This document shows, in pieces, positions 21,819-30,039 of a stretch of DNA of 64,000 bases. The DNA lies in NCBI GenBank assembly GCA_964489705.1, contig CAZAZQ010000013.1:11766-75765 (forward strand). The letters run 5' to 3'. This DNA is from CAZAZQ01 sp964489705 (GTDB lineage: Bacteria; Zixibacteria; MSB-5A5; GN15; FEB-12). Positions within the stretch are counted from its first letter, which is position 1, and each line of letters opens with the position of its first letter. The position numbers and the translations under genes were made by a program. The notes under the pieces are model-generated. The model saw only the letters and a list, made by a program, of their open reading frames with translations, was not told where the DNA came from and made no database searches.

Positions 21819-22679
21819 ATGAGAGGAAAGGAAAAGGCGTTGAAAGTTGTGACGACGATTAACGGACGGTTGGTGCCGCGTGGAAAAGATAAAATCTCGG
21901 TGTTCGATAATGCTCTGCTCTATGCGGAGGGGTTGTTTGAAACGCTTCTGGCGGTAGGGGAGACGATTATTTTTGAGAAGGAACATTTGCAGCGTCTCCG
22001 ACGAGGAGCCAGGGTCATCGGATTGGAGATTCCCGTTTCCTTCGACATTTTATCGAAGTGGATGAAAAAAACTATCCGCCGTCATCCCGATTATATCAAG
22101 AAATTGCGGCTGACCGTCACCAGCGGCGAATCGGCACGGTGGGTCGGCAAACAGGGGAAGCCACAGGTGATTCTCAGCGCTTCTCCGCATCAATTGCCGG
22201 AAGAGCCGTATCGCTTGTGGGTGTCTGATTTTCGGGTCGACCAACGGTCGGTCTTTCGCCGCATCAAGACGCTCTCGTATGCCATCCATGCCGCCGCTTT
22301 GAAGCAAGCACGAAAAAAGGGGTGTGACGATGCTCTTTTATTGAATCAAAGAAGCCAGGTGGCGGAAGTGACCTCTGCAAACGTTTACTGGGTGAAGGGA
22401 GGGCGAATTTACACGCCTCCGTTGACGGCAGGATGCCTCGAAGGGGTAACACGGCGGGTGGTGTTGAAAGAAGCTACCAAGTTAGGGATGAAAATCTCCG
22501 AGAAGAATACCACCCTCTCCGGACTGTTGGAGGCGGACGAGGTGTTTATCTCAAGTTCGCTGAAGCTTGTCGTGGGTGTTGGCTTTATCAGAACACCGTA
22601 CGGGAAACATCATCTCCCTTCAGGAGAGATAACCGATCTTCTTTCCACACATTTTCGGAAACTCGTGCACGCTGTGTGA
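21819..22679 (+). CDS. Class IV PLP aminotransferase (BCAT/ADC-lyase/D-amino acid transaminase fold)
   Basis: About 286 residues of fold-type IV PLP enzyme. VFDNALLYAEGLFETLLA (about 28-45) is the N-terminal signature. The PLP lysine is K150 in RRIKTLSY, and E183 in QVAEVTSANVYWV binds the pyridine nitrogen. It could transaminate branched-chain or D-amino acids, or release pyruvate from aminodeoxychorismate; the substrate cannot be settled by reading. The start is uncertain. The ATG at 21819 is given, but a TTG at 21840 preceded by AGGAAAGG would begin the protein at KVVTTINGR and fits family length well. An upstream TTG (21738) lies inside the promoter and is rejected. Confidence 0.88.
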   Translation: MRGKEKALKVVTTINGRLVPRGKDKISVFDNALLYAEGLFETLLAVGETIIFEKEHLQRLRRGARVIGLEIPVSFDILSKWMKKTIRRHPDYIKKLRLTVTSGESARWVGKQGKPQVILSASPHQLPEEPYRLWVSDFRVDQRSVFRRIKTLSYAIHAAALKQARKKGCDDALLLNQRSQVAEVTSANVYWVKGGRIYTPPLTAGCLEGVTRRVVLKEATKLGMKISEKNTTLSGLLEADEVFISSSLKLVVGVGFIRTPYGKHHLPSGEITDLLSTHFRKLVHAV

Positions 22680-23037
22680 TGCCGTGCAAAGAGCTTTGCC
22701 GGGAAACAAACTGTCCTGAATTTTTCTCCTGCTCTCGGAGTGCGCTTTTGGGAAAAAAACGGTAGAAACCACAGACGGCAGACGTTCTTGTCTGCCTTTG
22801 AGCCGTCAAAGTAACATACCCAGTAGATGAATTGTTGCGCCGTCAGGAATCCTTTCCTGACGGTTGATGGGGCTATTCGTCTTTCTTGACATTTACTGTT
22901 ATACCGATAGCCAAAGAGCATGCCGATTGAGTCGCCTTCATCGACGTTCGAGCTTTTTGTTGACTTGTCTTTAGTCATGTCTCTATTGTGTACATTGGAG
23001 AGTTTTTTGACACGGATATCACAAGCGAGGTGAAAAG
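22680..23037 (+). other. Gene-free region with two perfect inverted repeats
   Basis: No credible gene is present. Two hairpins are seen: GGCAGAC/GTCTGCC at 22777-22796 (loop of 6), and a 10-base-pair perfect stem CCGTCAGGAA/TTCCTGACGG at 22840-22863 with a 4-base loop. Neither is followed by a T-run, so they are not classical terminators. A promoter for the next gene lies at 22960-22989. Confidence 0.6.
22960..22989 (+). promoter_or_regulatory. Promoter for the 23038 outer-membrane protein gene
   Basis: TTGACT (22960-22965), an 18-base spacer and TATTGT (22984-22989), about 50 bases before the ATG. The GTTGACTTGT context is shared with the promoter at 50492. Confidence 0.5.
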
Positions 23038-23853
23038 ATGAAATATTCCTTGAAACATATATGCTCAATCTTGTTTTTTTTAGCCGCTTTAGTTATGCCC
23101 CTCTCCGATGCTTTCGGACTTCAGCAGGGCAGTTTGTTTGAAGTGCCGCCGCGATGGTTGGTGGATGCGCCCACGGCAGGTACTTTGCCTCGCGCCTATT
23201 ACTGTATCGGCTTTCGATTCTATCCCAATGGCGGGGCTTTGGCAAATGCGGATATCGGGCTGTCCAATCGTTTGATGTTGGGAGTCGCCTTCGGGGCGGA
23301 AGACGTCATTTCGAACCGAGAGCCGACCTGGAACCCCCGCATCGAGTTCAATGTCAAACTTCGGATGATTGACGAAATGGAGTATTTCCCTGCGATAACA
23401 ATCGGGTTTTCTTCTCAAGGAGTGGGCGGGTGGAACGCTGAGCTCCGCCGGTATACTTTCAAGTCGAGAGGATTCTACCTGGTGGCAAGCCGGAGTTTCT
23501 ACTTCTACCAGTGGACCTCGGGATGGCATGTTGGGGTGAATTACTCTCTTGAAAACGAGGTCGATCACGACAGAGATTTGAATTTCTTCGTCGGTTTTGA
23601 CGCGACCTTCAAGTATAACCTTGCCTTCTTAGCAGAGATAGACGCCGCTTTGAATGACGACAAATCGACCCTGCCTGACGGGACGCCGTATAATTTTGCC
23701 GGCAAGGGACGAGGTTACTTGAATTTTTCCGTGAAGTGGCTCTTCACCGAGAACTTGGAGCTGGAAGCGTTGATGAAGGACTTGCTGATAAATCGCCGTG
23801 AGTCGGAGACACTCACCCGCGAAATACGCATAACCTATATCGACAAATTTTAG
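23038..23853 (+). CDS. Predicted outer-membrane beta-barrel protein, function unknown
   Basis: A 271-residue protein with a clear signal peptide (hydrophobic core about residues 9-24, likely cleaved after SDAFG). The rest shows alternating polar/hydrophobic strands with many aromatic residues and short turns, and it ends in a terminal Phe (ITYIDKF), the outer-membrane barrel signal. Blocks such as ADIGLSNRLMLGVAFG and YLNFSVKWLFTENLELEA look like barrel strands. I do not recognise a named family; YjbH-like or DUF3187-like barrels are the closest in style. It has its own promoter and is convergent with the creatininase gene, with only 6 bases between stops. Confidence 0.72.
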   Translation: MKYSLKHICSILFFLAALVMPLSDAFGLQQGSLFEVPPRWLVDAPTAGTLPRAYYCIGFRFYPNGGALANADIGLSNRLMLGVAFGAEDVISNREPTWNPRIEFNVKLRMIDEMEYFPAITIGFSSQGVGGWNAELRRYTFKSRGFYLVASRSFYFYQWTSGWHVGVNYSLENEVDHDRDLNFFVGFDATFKYNLAFLAEIDAALNDDKSTLPDGTPYNFAGKGRGYLNFSVKWLFTENLELEALMKDLLINRRESETLTREIRITYIDKF

Positions 23854-23859
23854 GAAGGG

Positions 23860-24594
23860 CTAAAAGCCGAACTTCCGCCAACGTGAAAGCACTAACTCGA
23901 TGAAATCCCCCACCGTGGTGACGACTTTCCGGTAGTATTCTTTTGATTTTTCGACGTTGAACTCCGGGTATCCTTCCTCTTTTTTGTACAAAAGGATGGA
24001 ACCGGGGACGGGGTAGACATCCGCTCCGGGTTGGAACTGATACGCCAAAGCCGGGTCGTATGTTTTTTCGTCGACAAGATTCGGGTCCAACGCGAGAACC
24101 ATTGCCGTTTCGTCGGTACCGGCGTGACCGCCCGCATGTCCCCAGAACTCGGTTGTCATCGATTCGCAAATCATCCACCAGTGAATGACGGCTACGTTGA
24201 CTTTATGGCTATAATGAAAATCTTGAGCCACGTTTTTGAGCACCGTGTTATTTCCGCCATGCCCGTTGATGAGAAAGATGTTGGTGAAGCCAGTGTCGGC
24301 AAAAGAGGTGAGAATATCCTGGAGGAAAAGCGCGTAGGTGTCGGGGCGGATGGTGATTCCACCCGGGTAACGATAGAGCGAGCGGGTAATGCCGTAACCT
24401 AAGGTCGGAGCCACCAAGCCGTTGAACCGTTCGGCGAATTCCAACGAGAGGGCTTCCGGAATGTAATTGTCAGTACCGAGGCAAGCGGAGCCGTGCGCTT
24501 CGGTAGTCCCGACAGGAAGGAAAATAGTCTGAATCGTTTGGGGTACCAGCTCTTTGACTTTGAGCCACGACAATTTTTGCAGTTCTCGTTCCAT
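23860..24594 (-). CDS. Creatininase-family amidohydrolase
   Basis: This 244-residue metal enzyme belongs to the creatininase/MftE/ArfB superfamily, whose members hydrolyse C-N bonds in creatinine, formamides or peptide tails. Metal ligands visible by family alignment are E32 and H34 in GTTEAHG, D42 in LGTD, H112 in NGHGGNN and E162 in GHAGGHAGTDET. The full catalytic set is present. It lies 3 bases downstream of a DUF2064 glycosyltransferase-like gene, and they should be co-transcribed from the promoter at 25380. No mycofactocin or flavin-synthesis gene is in the window, so the substrate is open. Confidence 0.9.
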   Translation of the reverse strand: MERELQKLSWLKVKELVPQTIQTIFLPVGTTEAHGSACLGTDNYIPEALSLEFAERFNGLVAPTLGYGITRSLYRYPGGITIRPDTYALFLQDILTSFADTGFTNIFLINGHGGNNTVLKNVAQDFHYSHKVNVAVIHWWMICESMTTEFWGHAGGHAGTDETAMVLALDPNLVDEKTYDPALAYQFQPGADVYPVPGSILLYKKEEGYPEFNVEKSKEYYRKVVTTVGDFIELVLSRWRKFGF

Positions 24595-24597
24595 CGG

Positions 24598-25344
24598 TTA
24601 CTCCAGCTTGGCAAGAATGCGTTCCATGACGATTTCGGTCTCTTTCGCCGTGTTGTTGTCTCCTTCGTAACGGAACTGGTTGATGTCCCGCACCATGATT
24701 TCCAATTCTTCCGGGCTTTCGACCGCATACCAGATTTCCAGTTCCGACCACGCCAGTTGCTTCTTGGTAAAGGCTTCGGCAACCTCCGAATAGATAGCAG
24801 GCGATTTCCAATCGAAGTCCGCCAGATTGATTTGGTAGGAATTGGACATACCGATGATATAGTACCTGCCTTCCGGGGTCGGTCCGAAGACCGCATCCGA
24901 CTCGCTAAGCATCTTCAAAGCCCGCTGCATCATCGCCGGGCGAATGGTGGGGGTACGACTGCCGATAACGAGTACGTGTTTGTATCCGGCGGCAAAGCAG
25001 TCTCGGAACACTTTGTCGATGCGGATTCCCCAGCGTTCATGTTCCAATTCGAACGATTTGAACCGGTTTTTGAAGGGCTGTCCCTTGACGTTCGACAACT
25101 TCTTTTTCAAATAGCCGGTCACGATTTCCACAAGGCGTTTCCGTTCGGGGGAATTGATATAGTACAAACGAACGTCAACATTCTTGACGTCGAGACAATT
25201 CGTTATTGTGTCGGTGATAAAAGCTTGATGCAGAAACCGTAGATTATCGCCGGTAATGATACCGAAATCCATGGTAGAACCGTCTTCGTACGGCTCCTGA
25301 ACACATATGGCTATGACTGCGTCATTCTGTTTCTTCGGCGGCAT
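24598..25344 (-). CDS. DUF2064 (TIGR04282-like) glycosyltransferase-fold protein, altered motif
   Basis: A 248-residue GT-A-like protein of the DUF2064 group (rSAM/selenodomain-associated transferase 1). The core runs VLVIGSRTPTIRPAMM, SDAVFGPTPEGRYYIIGM and FDWKSPAIYSEV. Usual members read GSDCP and DGGYYLIG. Here the metal/nucleotide Asp is Arg, and DGG is EGR, so sugar-nucleotide binding is probably changed or lost. It is the first gene of a two-gene operon with the creatininase, headed by a strong promoter. The function is not known; the family name is convention, and no selenium-metabolism gene is seen beside it. Confidence 0.78.
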   Translation of the reverse strand: MPPKKQNDAVIAICVQEPYEDGSTMDFGIITGDNLRFLHQAFITDTITNCLDVKNVDVRLYYINSPERKRLVEIVTGYLKKKLSNVKGQPFKNRFKSFELEHERWGIRIDKVFRDCFAAGYKHVLVIGSRTPTIRPAMMQRALKMLSESDAVFGPTPEGRYYIIGMSNSYQINLADFDWKSPAIYSEVAEAFTKKQLAWSELEIWYAVESPEELEIMVRDINQFRYEGDNNTAKETEIVMERILAKLE

Positions 25345-25379
25345 ACTCTCACTTTGTATGAAGTGTTCATTTGCGGGCT

Positions 25380-25408
25380 AATATATGAACCTCGTTCAGG
25401 GCAGTCAA
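25380..25408 (-). promoter_or_regulatory. Promoter of the DUF2064-creatininase operon
   Basis: TTGACT (25408-25403), a 17-base spacer and TATATT (25385-25380) on the minus strand, 35 bases from the ATG at 25344. Confidence 0.7.
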
Positions 25409-25420
25409 GCACGGCGCAAG

Positions 25421-25471
25421 AAAAAAAGATGTTTTGCCGCTCTCTGGTGCGGAAAAACGGCAAAACATCTT
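25421..25471 (-). terminator. Terminator of the dsbD gene
   Basis: A 14-base-pair perfect stem, AAGATGTTTTGCCG/CGGCAAAACATCTT (25426-25439 with 25458-25471). Read on the minus strand it ends in a T-run (complement of the A-run at 25421-25427). It lies 32 bases beyond the dsbD stop. Confidence 0.88.
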
Positions 25472-25502
25472 CACATCGTAAACGGAAAATATCGGGGTGA
25501 TC

Positions 25503-27470
25503 TTACCGTACTTTTTGCATCTCCGCTATCATATCATCCGGTTCGATAACGCCCTTCAAGATGCGCTTTACTTTGCCGGAGGAATCCAAGAGTAAGGTCG
25601 TCGGTAAGGAATAATGTTTCATTCCAAAGCGTTTCATGAAGTCTTTCGTAATCTCGGTACCGGCGTTTTCCAGTTGGACTTTGATGGCGACAAACCGCTT
25701 CGCTTCCGCGGCGACCCGGGGATTGTTGAACGTTTTCTTCTCCAATACTCGGCAATTGGCGCACCAGGTCGCCCAGGTGTCGATTAAAACCGGCTTTTGC
25801 TCTTGCTTGGCTCGAGCCAGCCCTTCTTCAAGGTTTGTCTCCCACTCGATGAGACCATGCTTCCGTTCTCCGACGGCGACACTGGAAGCAGGCAGCCACT
25901 CTGAAGCGGGAGGGAGAATGAGCCCTTGCGTGAGCAAAGTACCCGCGAAGAGGTATACCCCGACTATCAGTGCCAACAATCCGGCGAACTTTTTCAAGCG
26001 TAAGAAGAAGCCCGCCTCCGGGGTCAAACGGTCAAGACCGCCCCAGAAGACGGCAAAGGCTATCATGACCAGACTGGTCAGTATGGCGTTTAGGGTCGGG
26101 GAAATGATGGTTCGCAGGAAGTAAAGCGCCATGATAAGCAAGACAAAACCAAAAAACTTCTTGATGGACTCCATCCACTCTCCGGCGCCGGGAAGTTTGC
26201 TGATAGCGGATGAGAACATCCCGATAATGATGTAGAGGGTTCCCAGACCTAAAGCGAACACGAAAAGAACCAAGAATCCGATGACCGGCGAGCCGCTGGT
26301 GGCGACATAGAGCAAGATACCGGCGACAAAGGGTCCCACGCACGGGGAGACAACCAGCGCAGCTACCACGCCCAAAACAATTGAGCTGACGATACCGCCC
26401 CCTTGTTTGGTGGTGCCGAGCTTCTGTCGGAGGGAAGAGGGAACCTGCAATTCATACAAACCGAACATAGAAAGAGAGAAAATGACGAAAACAATGGCGA
26501 TGCCGATTACCACCGCCGGACTGGCAAGCCAGGCGCCAAACACCCCTCCGATAAGCGACACTATCAGTCCCATGATGCCGTAGATAACCGCCATGGAACC
26601 GACATAAACCAAGGACAAGATGAAACCTTTCGCCAGGGTGCGTTGTTGTCCGGCGAAGATGCTGACGGTAATTGGTATCATAGGGTACGTGCACGGTGAA
26701 AACGAAAGAAGCAAGCCGGTTAAAAATGCCAATCCGAGCGCGATGAAGTATCCCCAGAATCCGTACTTGTGTATCAGGCGCTCAATTTCGTTCTCTTCCG
26801 TTGGGGCGGAGGACGGTTCTTCCGAAGAAGAAGAGGGAGTTGGTGTGGGCTCGATTGATGAGAAGAGTTCGGCGTTGAGAGGGGTTCCGTTCTCACCTAT
26901 GGTTATTCTCAGAGGAGCTTCTATGGTTTTCGGAGGGAGGCATTGTTTATCGTTGCACGGTTGAAAAGAAAAGCGAACGGGAAGAGAGATTTTTTTCGCT
27001 GATATATTGTTATCAATCGTCACCAAGAACGGAATGACGACTTTCCCGCTGTAGACCGAAATTTTTTCGTCAATGAGCACCGCGTCGGAACCGTCGGGGT
27101 AGGTGACGTCATGAGGAGTGACGCCGGGAAGAGTGTCGAACGAGAGTTCCGCCGGGATAAGCCAATCTTGATACGGTTTCGCCGAGTTGATATGCCATTC
27201 CGGGTCGATGGTGACGACAGCCGCCGCTTGATAGGTCTCTCCCGGTTTCGCTTCACTCATGGAAAAACGGGTCTCCACCGTGACAAGATTGTTCCTTTGC
27301 GGCTCGTCTTCAAACATGTCGAAGCCGGACTGAGCGGAGATAGATGAGACGGCAAACAGGGACAAAAGAATTGTCACCGCCATAATTAGCTGAGGAACGT
27401 TGTTTCGGGGTTTCCGCTTATGAGGACATTTGTTGCCGTTTTTGAATGTTCGGAGATACTTTTTCATCAC
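25503..27470 (-). CDS. dsbD: Protein-disulfide reductase DsbD
   Basis: A 655-residue inner-membrane protein that carries electrons from cytoplasmic thioredoxin to periplasmic thiol proteins. The N-terminal signal segment (about 28-46) is followed by the periplasmic alpha domain with PCNDKQC (about residue 150). An eight-helix CcdA-like core carries cysteines in LSFSPCTYPMIP and VVSPCVGPFVAG. The C-terminal thioredoxin domain contains WATWCANC with C570 and C573. All three redox pairs are present, so it should be functional. The trxA at 30040 could be its cytoplasmic donor. It is terminated by the hairpin at 25421-25471. Confidence 0.95.
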   Translation of the reverse strand: MMKKYLRTFKNGNKCPHKRKPRNNVPQLIMAVTILLSLFAVSSISAQSGFDMFEDEPQRNNLVTVETRFSMSEAKPGETYQAAAVVTIDPEWHINSAKPYQDWLIPAELSFDTLPGVTPHDVTYPDGSDAVLIDEKISVYSGKVVIPFLVTIDNNISAKKISLPVRFSFQPCNDKQCLPPKTIEAPLRITIGENGTPLNAELFSSIEPTPTPSSSSEEPSSAPTEENEIERLIHKYGFWGYFIALGLAFLTGLLLSFSPCTYPMIPITVSIFAGQQRTLAKGFILSLVYVGSMAVIYGIMGLIVSLIGGVFGAWLASPAVVIGIAIVFVIFSLSMFGLYELQVPSSLRQKLGTTKQGGGIVSSIVLGVVAALVVSPCVGPFVAGILLYVATSGSPVIGFLVLFVFALGLGTLYIIIGMFSSAISKLPGAGEWMESIKKFFGFVLLIMALYFLRTIISPTLNAILTSLVMIAFAVFWGGLDRLTPEAGFFLRLKKFAGLLALIVGVYLFAGTLLTQGLILPPASEWLPASSVAVGERKHGLIEWETNLEEGLARAKQEQKPVLIDTWATWCANCRVLEKKTFNNPRVAAEAKRFVAIKVQLENAGTEITKDFMKRFGMKHYSLPTTLLLDSSGKVKRILKGVIEPDDMIAEMQKVR

Positions 27471-27570
27471 GCATTACCTTTTTCATCTCAATCTCGATTT
27501 TGGTTCCACGTATAGTTAATAGAACATAAGAATACATGGAAAGGTTTGGAAAATAAAGCCCCGATTTTTC

Positions 27571-28830
27571 TTATTTGTTTCGGATATAGGCAATGATTTC
27601 GTTCTTGAGCAAAGTGATAAGCTCGTCCTGATCAATTTTGGCGACGATTTTTTCCGCAATTTTTTCAGCGAGCTCTTTCCGGAATGCTTGGGTAAAGAGG
27701 TGAATTTCGTCGGGCGAGAAGGTTTCGGTCAGCTCCTGCCACGAGCGGTTTGACGGCTGTTGCTGAGAAGCGGGAAGATGTTTTTCCTCGAGCTTTTCAT
27801 AGTGAGCCATTTCGTCGGAATGGAATTTTTCCACTTCTTTTTTGAATTCATCGAGAAACTGCTTCACCTTTTCTTGGTTGTTCGGCGCCGGTTGAGAAGG
27901 GGATGGGGAAGCGGGAGCCGGAGTAATCGGATCGACGACCGAAGCGGGACTGGTGATGTCCAATGCTTCGGACGGCGGCACCGATTGAGAAGAGGAGGGA
28001 GAAGAAGGAGTCGGGCTGGGGGAAGATGCCGGAGCTTCGCCTTCTTTGCGCATTTCGCCAATGAACCATTCGTAGTCGTGCACTTGACTGTCGACTTCCA
28101 CGTGAAGCGCTTCGGGATTTGCCAAACCGTACTGGTCGGTTAAAATTTCGAGTTCGTCGCTTTCGTTGGCGCCGGGAGGGGATGCCTGAGCTTGCGAAGG
28201 TTGGGGATGGCGGATATCGGTGGTATCGCTGTCCTGGATGAGAATGGTCTCCACTTTGGTGCTGTCGGAGTGTTTTTCCGTTTCCTGTTCGACATTATCG
28301 AAGCCGATAAACTTCTCCGGCGGCTTGGTACCGCTTTTCTTACTGGTGATGGTTGTCTTATCCATTACCTCCGAGTCGGTAACATCGATCCGGTCGATAC
28401 CGAGGGCGGCATCAAGAAAATCATCGTCCAGTTCCGCTTGCGTCAAGGGATTTTCCGGCGGGGGAGAAGCGGGCTTTTCCGCGGCGGCAGTGAGGGAAGT
28501 GACCTTCTGTAAAAAATCATCAGCATCGAAGGGGCGGGGAATAATCATTTCCGGTGGGACGGAAAGCTGAGTATTGGGAGCATCGAAAATCAACATGGCG
28601 ATTTGGGAACCCTTGGGATCTTTCTTCACGCGTTCGTACAAACTCAGCCCGTCGGAAGAACGCAGTTCACCGCCGATAATAACAAGATCCGGTCGGGTGA
28701 AGTTGAGCACCTCCAGCGCCTTGTCCGCCGTTCCCACCGAAATGACCTCGAATCCGTTTTGTCTCAAGAGGGTTTCAGCTACCCCGCGAATAGCGTCGGA
28801 TTGCTCTGCCAAAAGGACTCGTTTTCTCAT
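27571..28830 (-). CDS. Pseudo-receiver protein with long Pro/Ser/Glu-rich linker
   Basis: A 419-residue protein. Residues 4-120 have the CheY-like receiver fold (MRKRVLLAEQSDAIR, RPDLVIIGGELRSSDG, IPRPFDADDFLQKV). The phospho-acceptor Asp is replaced by Gly53 (IIGGELRSSDG). Only one of the usual acidic pair remains (E9), and the switch Lys of the KPF motif is Arg. It therefore should not be phosphorylated in the ordinary way. About 120-370 is a low-complexity, acidic and proline-rich linker. The last 50 residues (EIHLFTQAFRKELAEKIAE and beyond) form amphipathic helices suited to oligomerisation. FrzS and other polarity proteins use this architecture. The ATG directly follows the rhomboid stop, with no base between. 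Confidence 0.8.
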   Translation of the reverse strand: MRKRVLLAEQSDAIRGVAETLLRQNGFEVISVGTADKALEVLNFTRPDLVIIGGELRSSDGLSLYERVKKDPKGSQIAMLIFDAPNTQLSVPPEMIIPRPFDADDFLQKVTSLTAAAEKPASPPPENPLTQAELDDDFLDAALGIDRIDVTDSEVMDKTTITSKKSGTKPPEKFIGFDNVEQETEKHSDSTKVETILIQDSDTTDIRHPQPSQAQASPPGANESDELEILTDQYGLANPEALHVEVDSQVHDYEWFIGEMRKEGEAPASSPSPTPSSPSSSQSVPPSEALDITSPASVVDPITPAPASPSPSQPAPNNQEKVKQFLDEFKKEVEKFHSDEMAHYEKLEEKHLPASQQQPSNRSWQELTETFSPDEIHLFTQAFRKELAEKIAEKIVAKIDQDELITLLKNEIIAYIRNK

Positions 28831-29661
28831 TTAGCGTACACTGCCTTCCGAATCTTTTTTGGACAACTTGGACGAAGCTTCTTCGAGAAATTTCCGCTCA
28901 CTCTTGCTGAGATTCTCAATACCGACCTCGTTTATTTTGTCGAGTATGGCGTCTACCCGCTTCATAATATCTTCGGCGTTTTGTCTGTTTTTCTCTAATT
29001 TGGCTTCTTTTCGGCGATGCTGCCAGTTATGCCATCGTTGCGATAGCCGAATCAGCCGTAGATCCGATTTCATGTATATCAACCCGAAGAGAGCACCGCC
29101 CAGATGAGCCATGTGAGCGATATTGGCGCCTGAGAACAAGAATCCCAACACCATCATTCCCGGAATCGCCCATTTGACTTTGATGGGGATGAGGAAGTAG
29201 ATGTACAAGTATCTGTTCGGGAACATAATCCAATAAGCGACGAGAAGGGCATAGATGGCGGCGGAAGCGCCGATTATGGGGTAGGGCTGAGAATAATTGA
29301 AAATCAGACTGAGCACCGCTCCGGAGATGCCGCCGAACAAGTAAAACTTGGCAAAACGTTTACTTCCCCAGAGGCGCTCGATTTCCGTTCCGAAAATCCA
29401 CAGGGCGAACATGTTGAAGAAGAGATGCCAGAAATTCCCGTGCAGAAACATATAGGTGAAGGGTTGATATACGGCATTGGGGAAATCGGCAAAAAAACGT
29501 GCCGGGGTCAAACCAAGCAGAAACGTCAGGGGAGGGTAAAACTTTTGGACGAAGAAAACAGCGACGTTGGAGATGAGCATCACCTTAATAAAAGGCGATA
29601 TCAGACTTCCAAAACCTCCCCCGCGCCGGAACGAGCGCTCTGTAAACTCATAACTTTTCAT
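28831..29661 (-). CDS. Rhomboid-family intramembrane serine protease
   Basis: A 276-residue protein with six or so membrane helices over residues 22-200 and a basic, coiled C-terminal cytoplasmic tail. The catalytic Ser is S133 in IIGASAAIY, with His H186 in HMAHLGG. H79 and N83 in WHLFFNM supply the oxyanion-stabilising set. All family residues are present, so it is probably active and cuts transmembrane substrates. It is upstream of, and abuts, the pseudo-receiver gene, so they form an operon. Possible substrates include surface or lipoprotein precursors. The Shine-Dalgarno is weak. Confidence 0.93.
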   Translation of the reverse strand: MKSYEFTERSFRRGGGFGSLISPFIKVMLISNVAVFFVQKFYPPLTFLLGLTPARFFADFPNAVYQPFTYMFLHGNFWHLFFNMFALWIFGTEIERLWGSKRFAKFYLFGGISGAVLSLIFNYSQPYPIIGASAAIYALLVAYWIMFPNRYLYIYFLIPIKVKWAIPGMMVLGFLFSGANIAHMAHLGGALFGLIYMKSDLRLIRLSQRWHNWQHRRKEAKLEKNRQNAEDIMKRVDAILDKINEVGIENLSKSERKFLEEASSKLSKKDSEGSVR

Positions 29662-29700
29662 CTGTTTCAGTTATCGGGTGTTCCGCAAAATCATTTATCC

Positions 29701-29886
29701 TCAGGGGCTTTTCTCCCCATCACCCGACGTTTTCTCTCCGCTTGCCGCCGTTTCGTTCTTGTTTTCTTCCTCCGGAAGGGTGCAGGGAGGAGCCATTCAG
29801 GTGCCTACCCCAAACCGGGGAAAAACCTTCGCCATCAGGATATACCAGACAACTACGAATACTATTAAAATAACGAGGTCATACAT
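29701..29886 (-). CDS. Candidate small selenoprotein: 61-codon ORF with in-frame TGA
   Basis: An ATG at 29886 opens 29 codons that encode one membrane helix (MYDLVILIVFVVVWYILMA) and then KVFPRFGVGT. The next codon is TGA (29799-29797). The same frame then stays open for 31 codons: MAPPCTLPEEENKNETAASG, then a short acidic tail ending in KSP, then TGA at 29703-29701. If TGA is read as selenocysteine, the product is a 61-residue single-pass protein with a U-x4-C pair near the membrane. RNA after the TGA can fold: UCCUCC pairs with GGAGGA about 9 bases downstream, with a loop of 12. If TGA is a stop, this is only a 29-codon ORF. No good ribosome site is seen, and a TTGACA 18 bases upstream is too close for a leader. 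No selenium machinery is in the window. Confidence 0.4.
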
Positions 29887-29990
29887 ATTTTATGCAATAG
29901 TTTCATGTTTTTGTCAAAAAATCAAGTCTTTTGCGCTCTTTTGCGGTATATCGCGTGATGAGAAGTACCTTTTGTTCAATTTGTATGCAG

Positions 29991-30026
29991 AAAAAAGCCG
30001 GTCTGAGGAGTTTCAAACCGGCTTTT
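29991..30026 (-). terminator. Terminator of trxA
   Basis: AAGCCGGT (29995-30002) pairs with ACCGGCTT (30017-30024). On the minus strand the stem is followed by a T-run (complement of A at 29991-29996). It separates trxA from the rhomboid unit. Confidence 0.85.
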
Positions 30027-30039
30027 CGTCTATAGGGAA

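Noticed and set aside
22610..23068. 152-codon minus-strand ORF in the gap before the outer-membrane protein gene
   Set aside because: Poor amino-acid pattern, no ribosome site, and it overlaps the aminotransferase end and the next gene's start.
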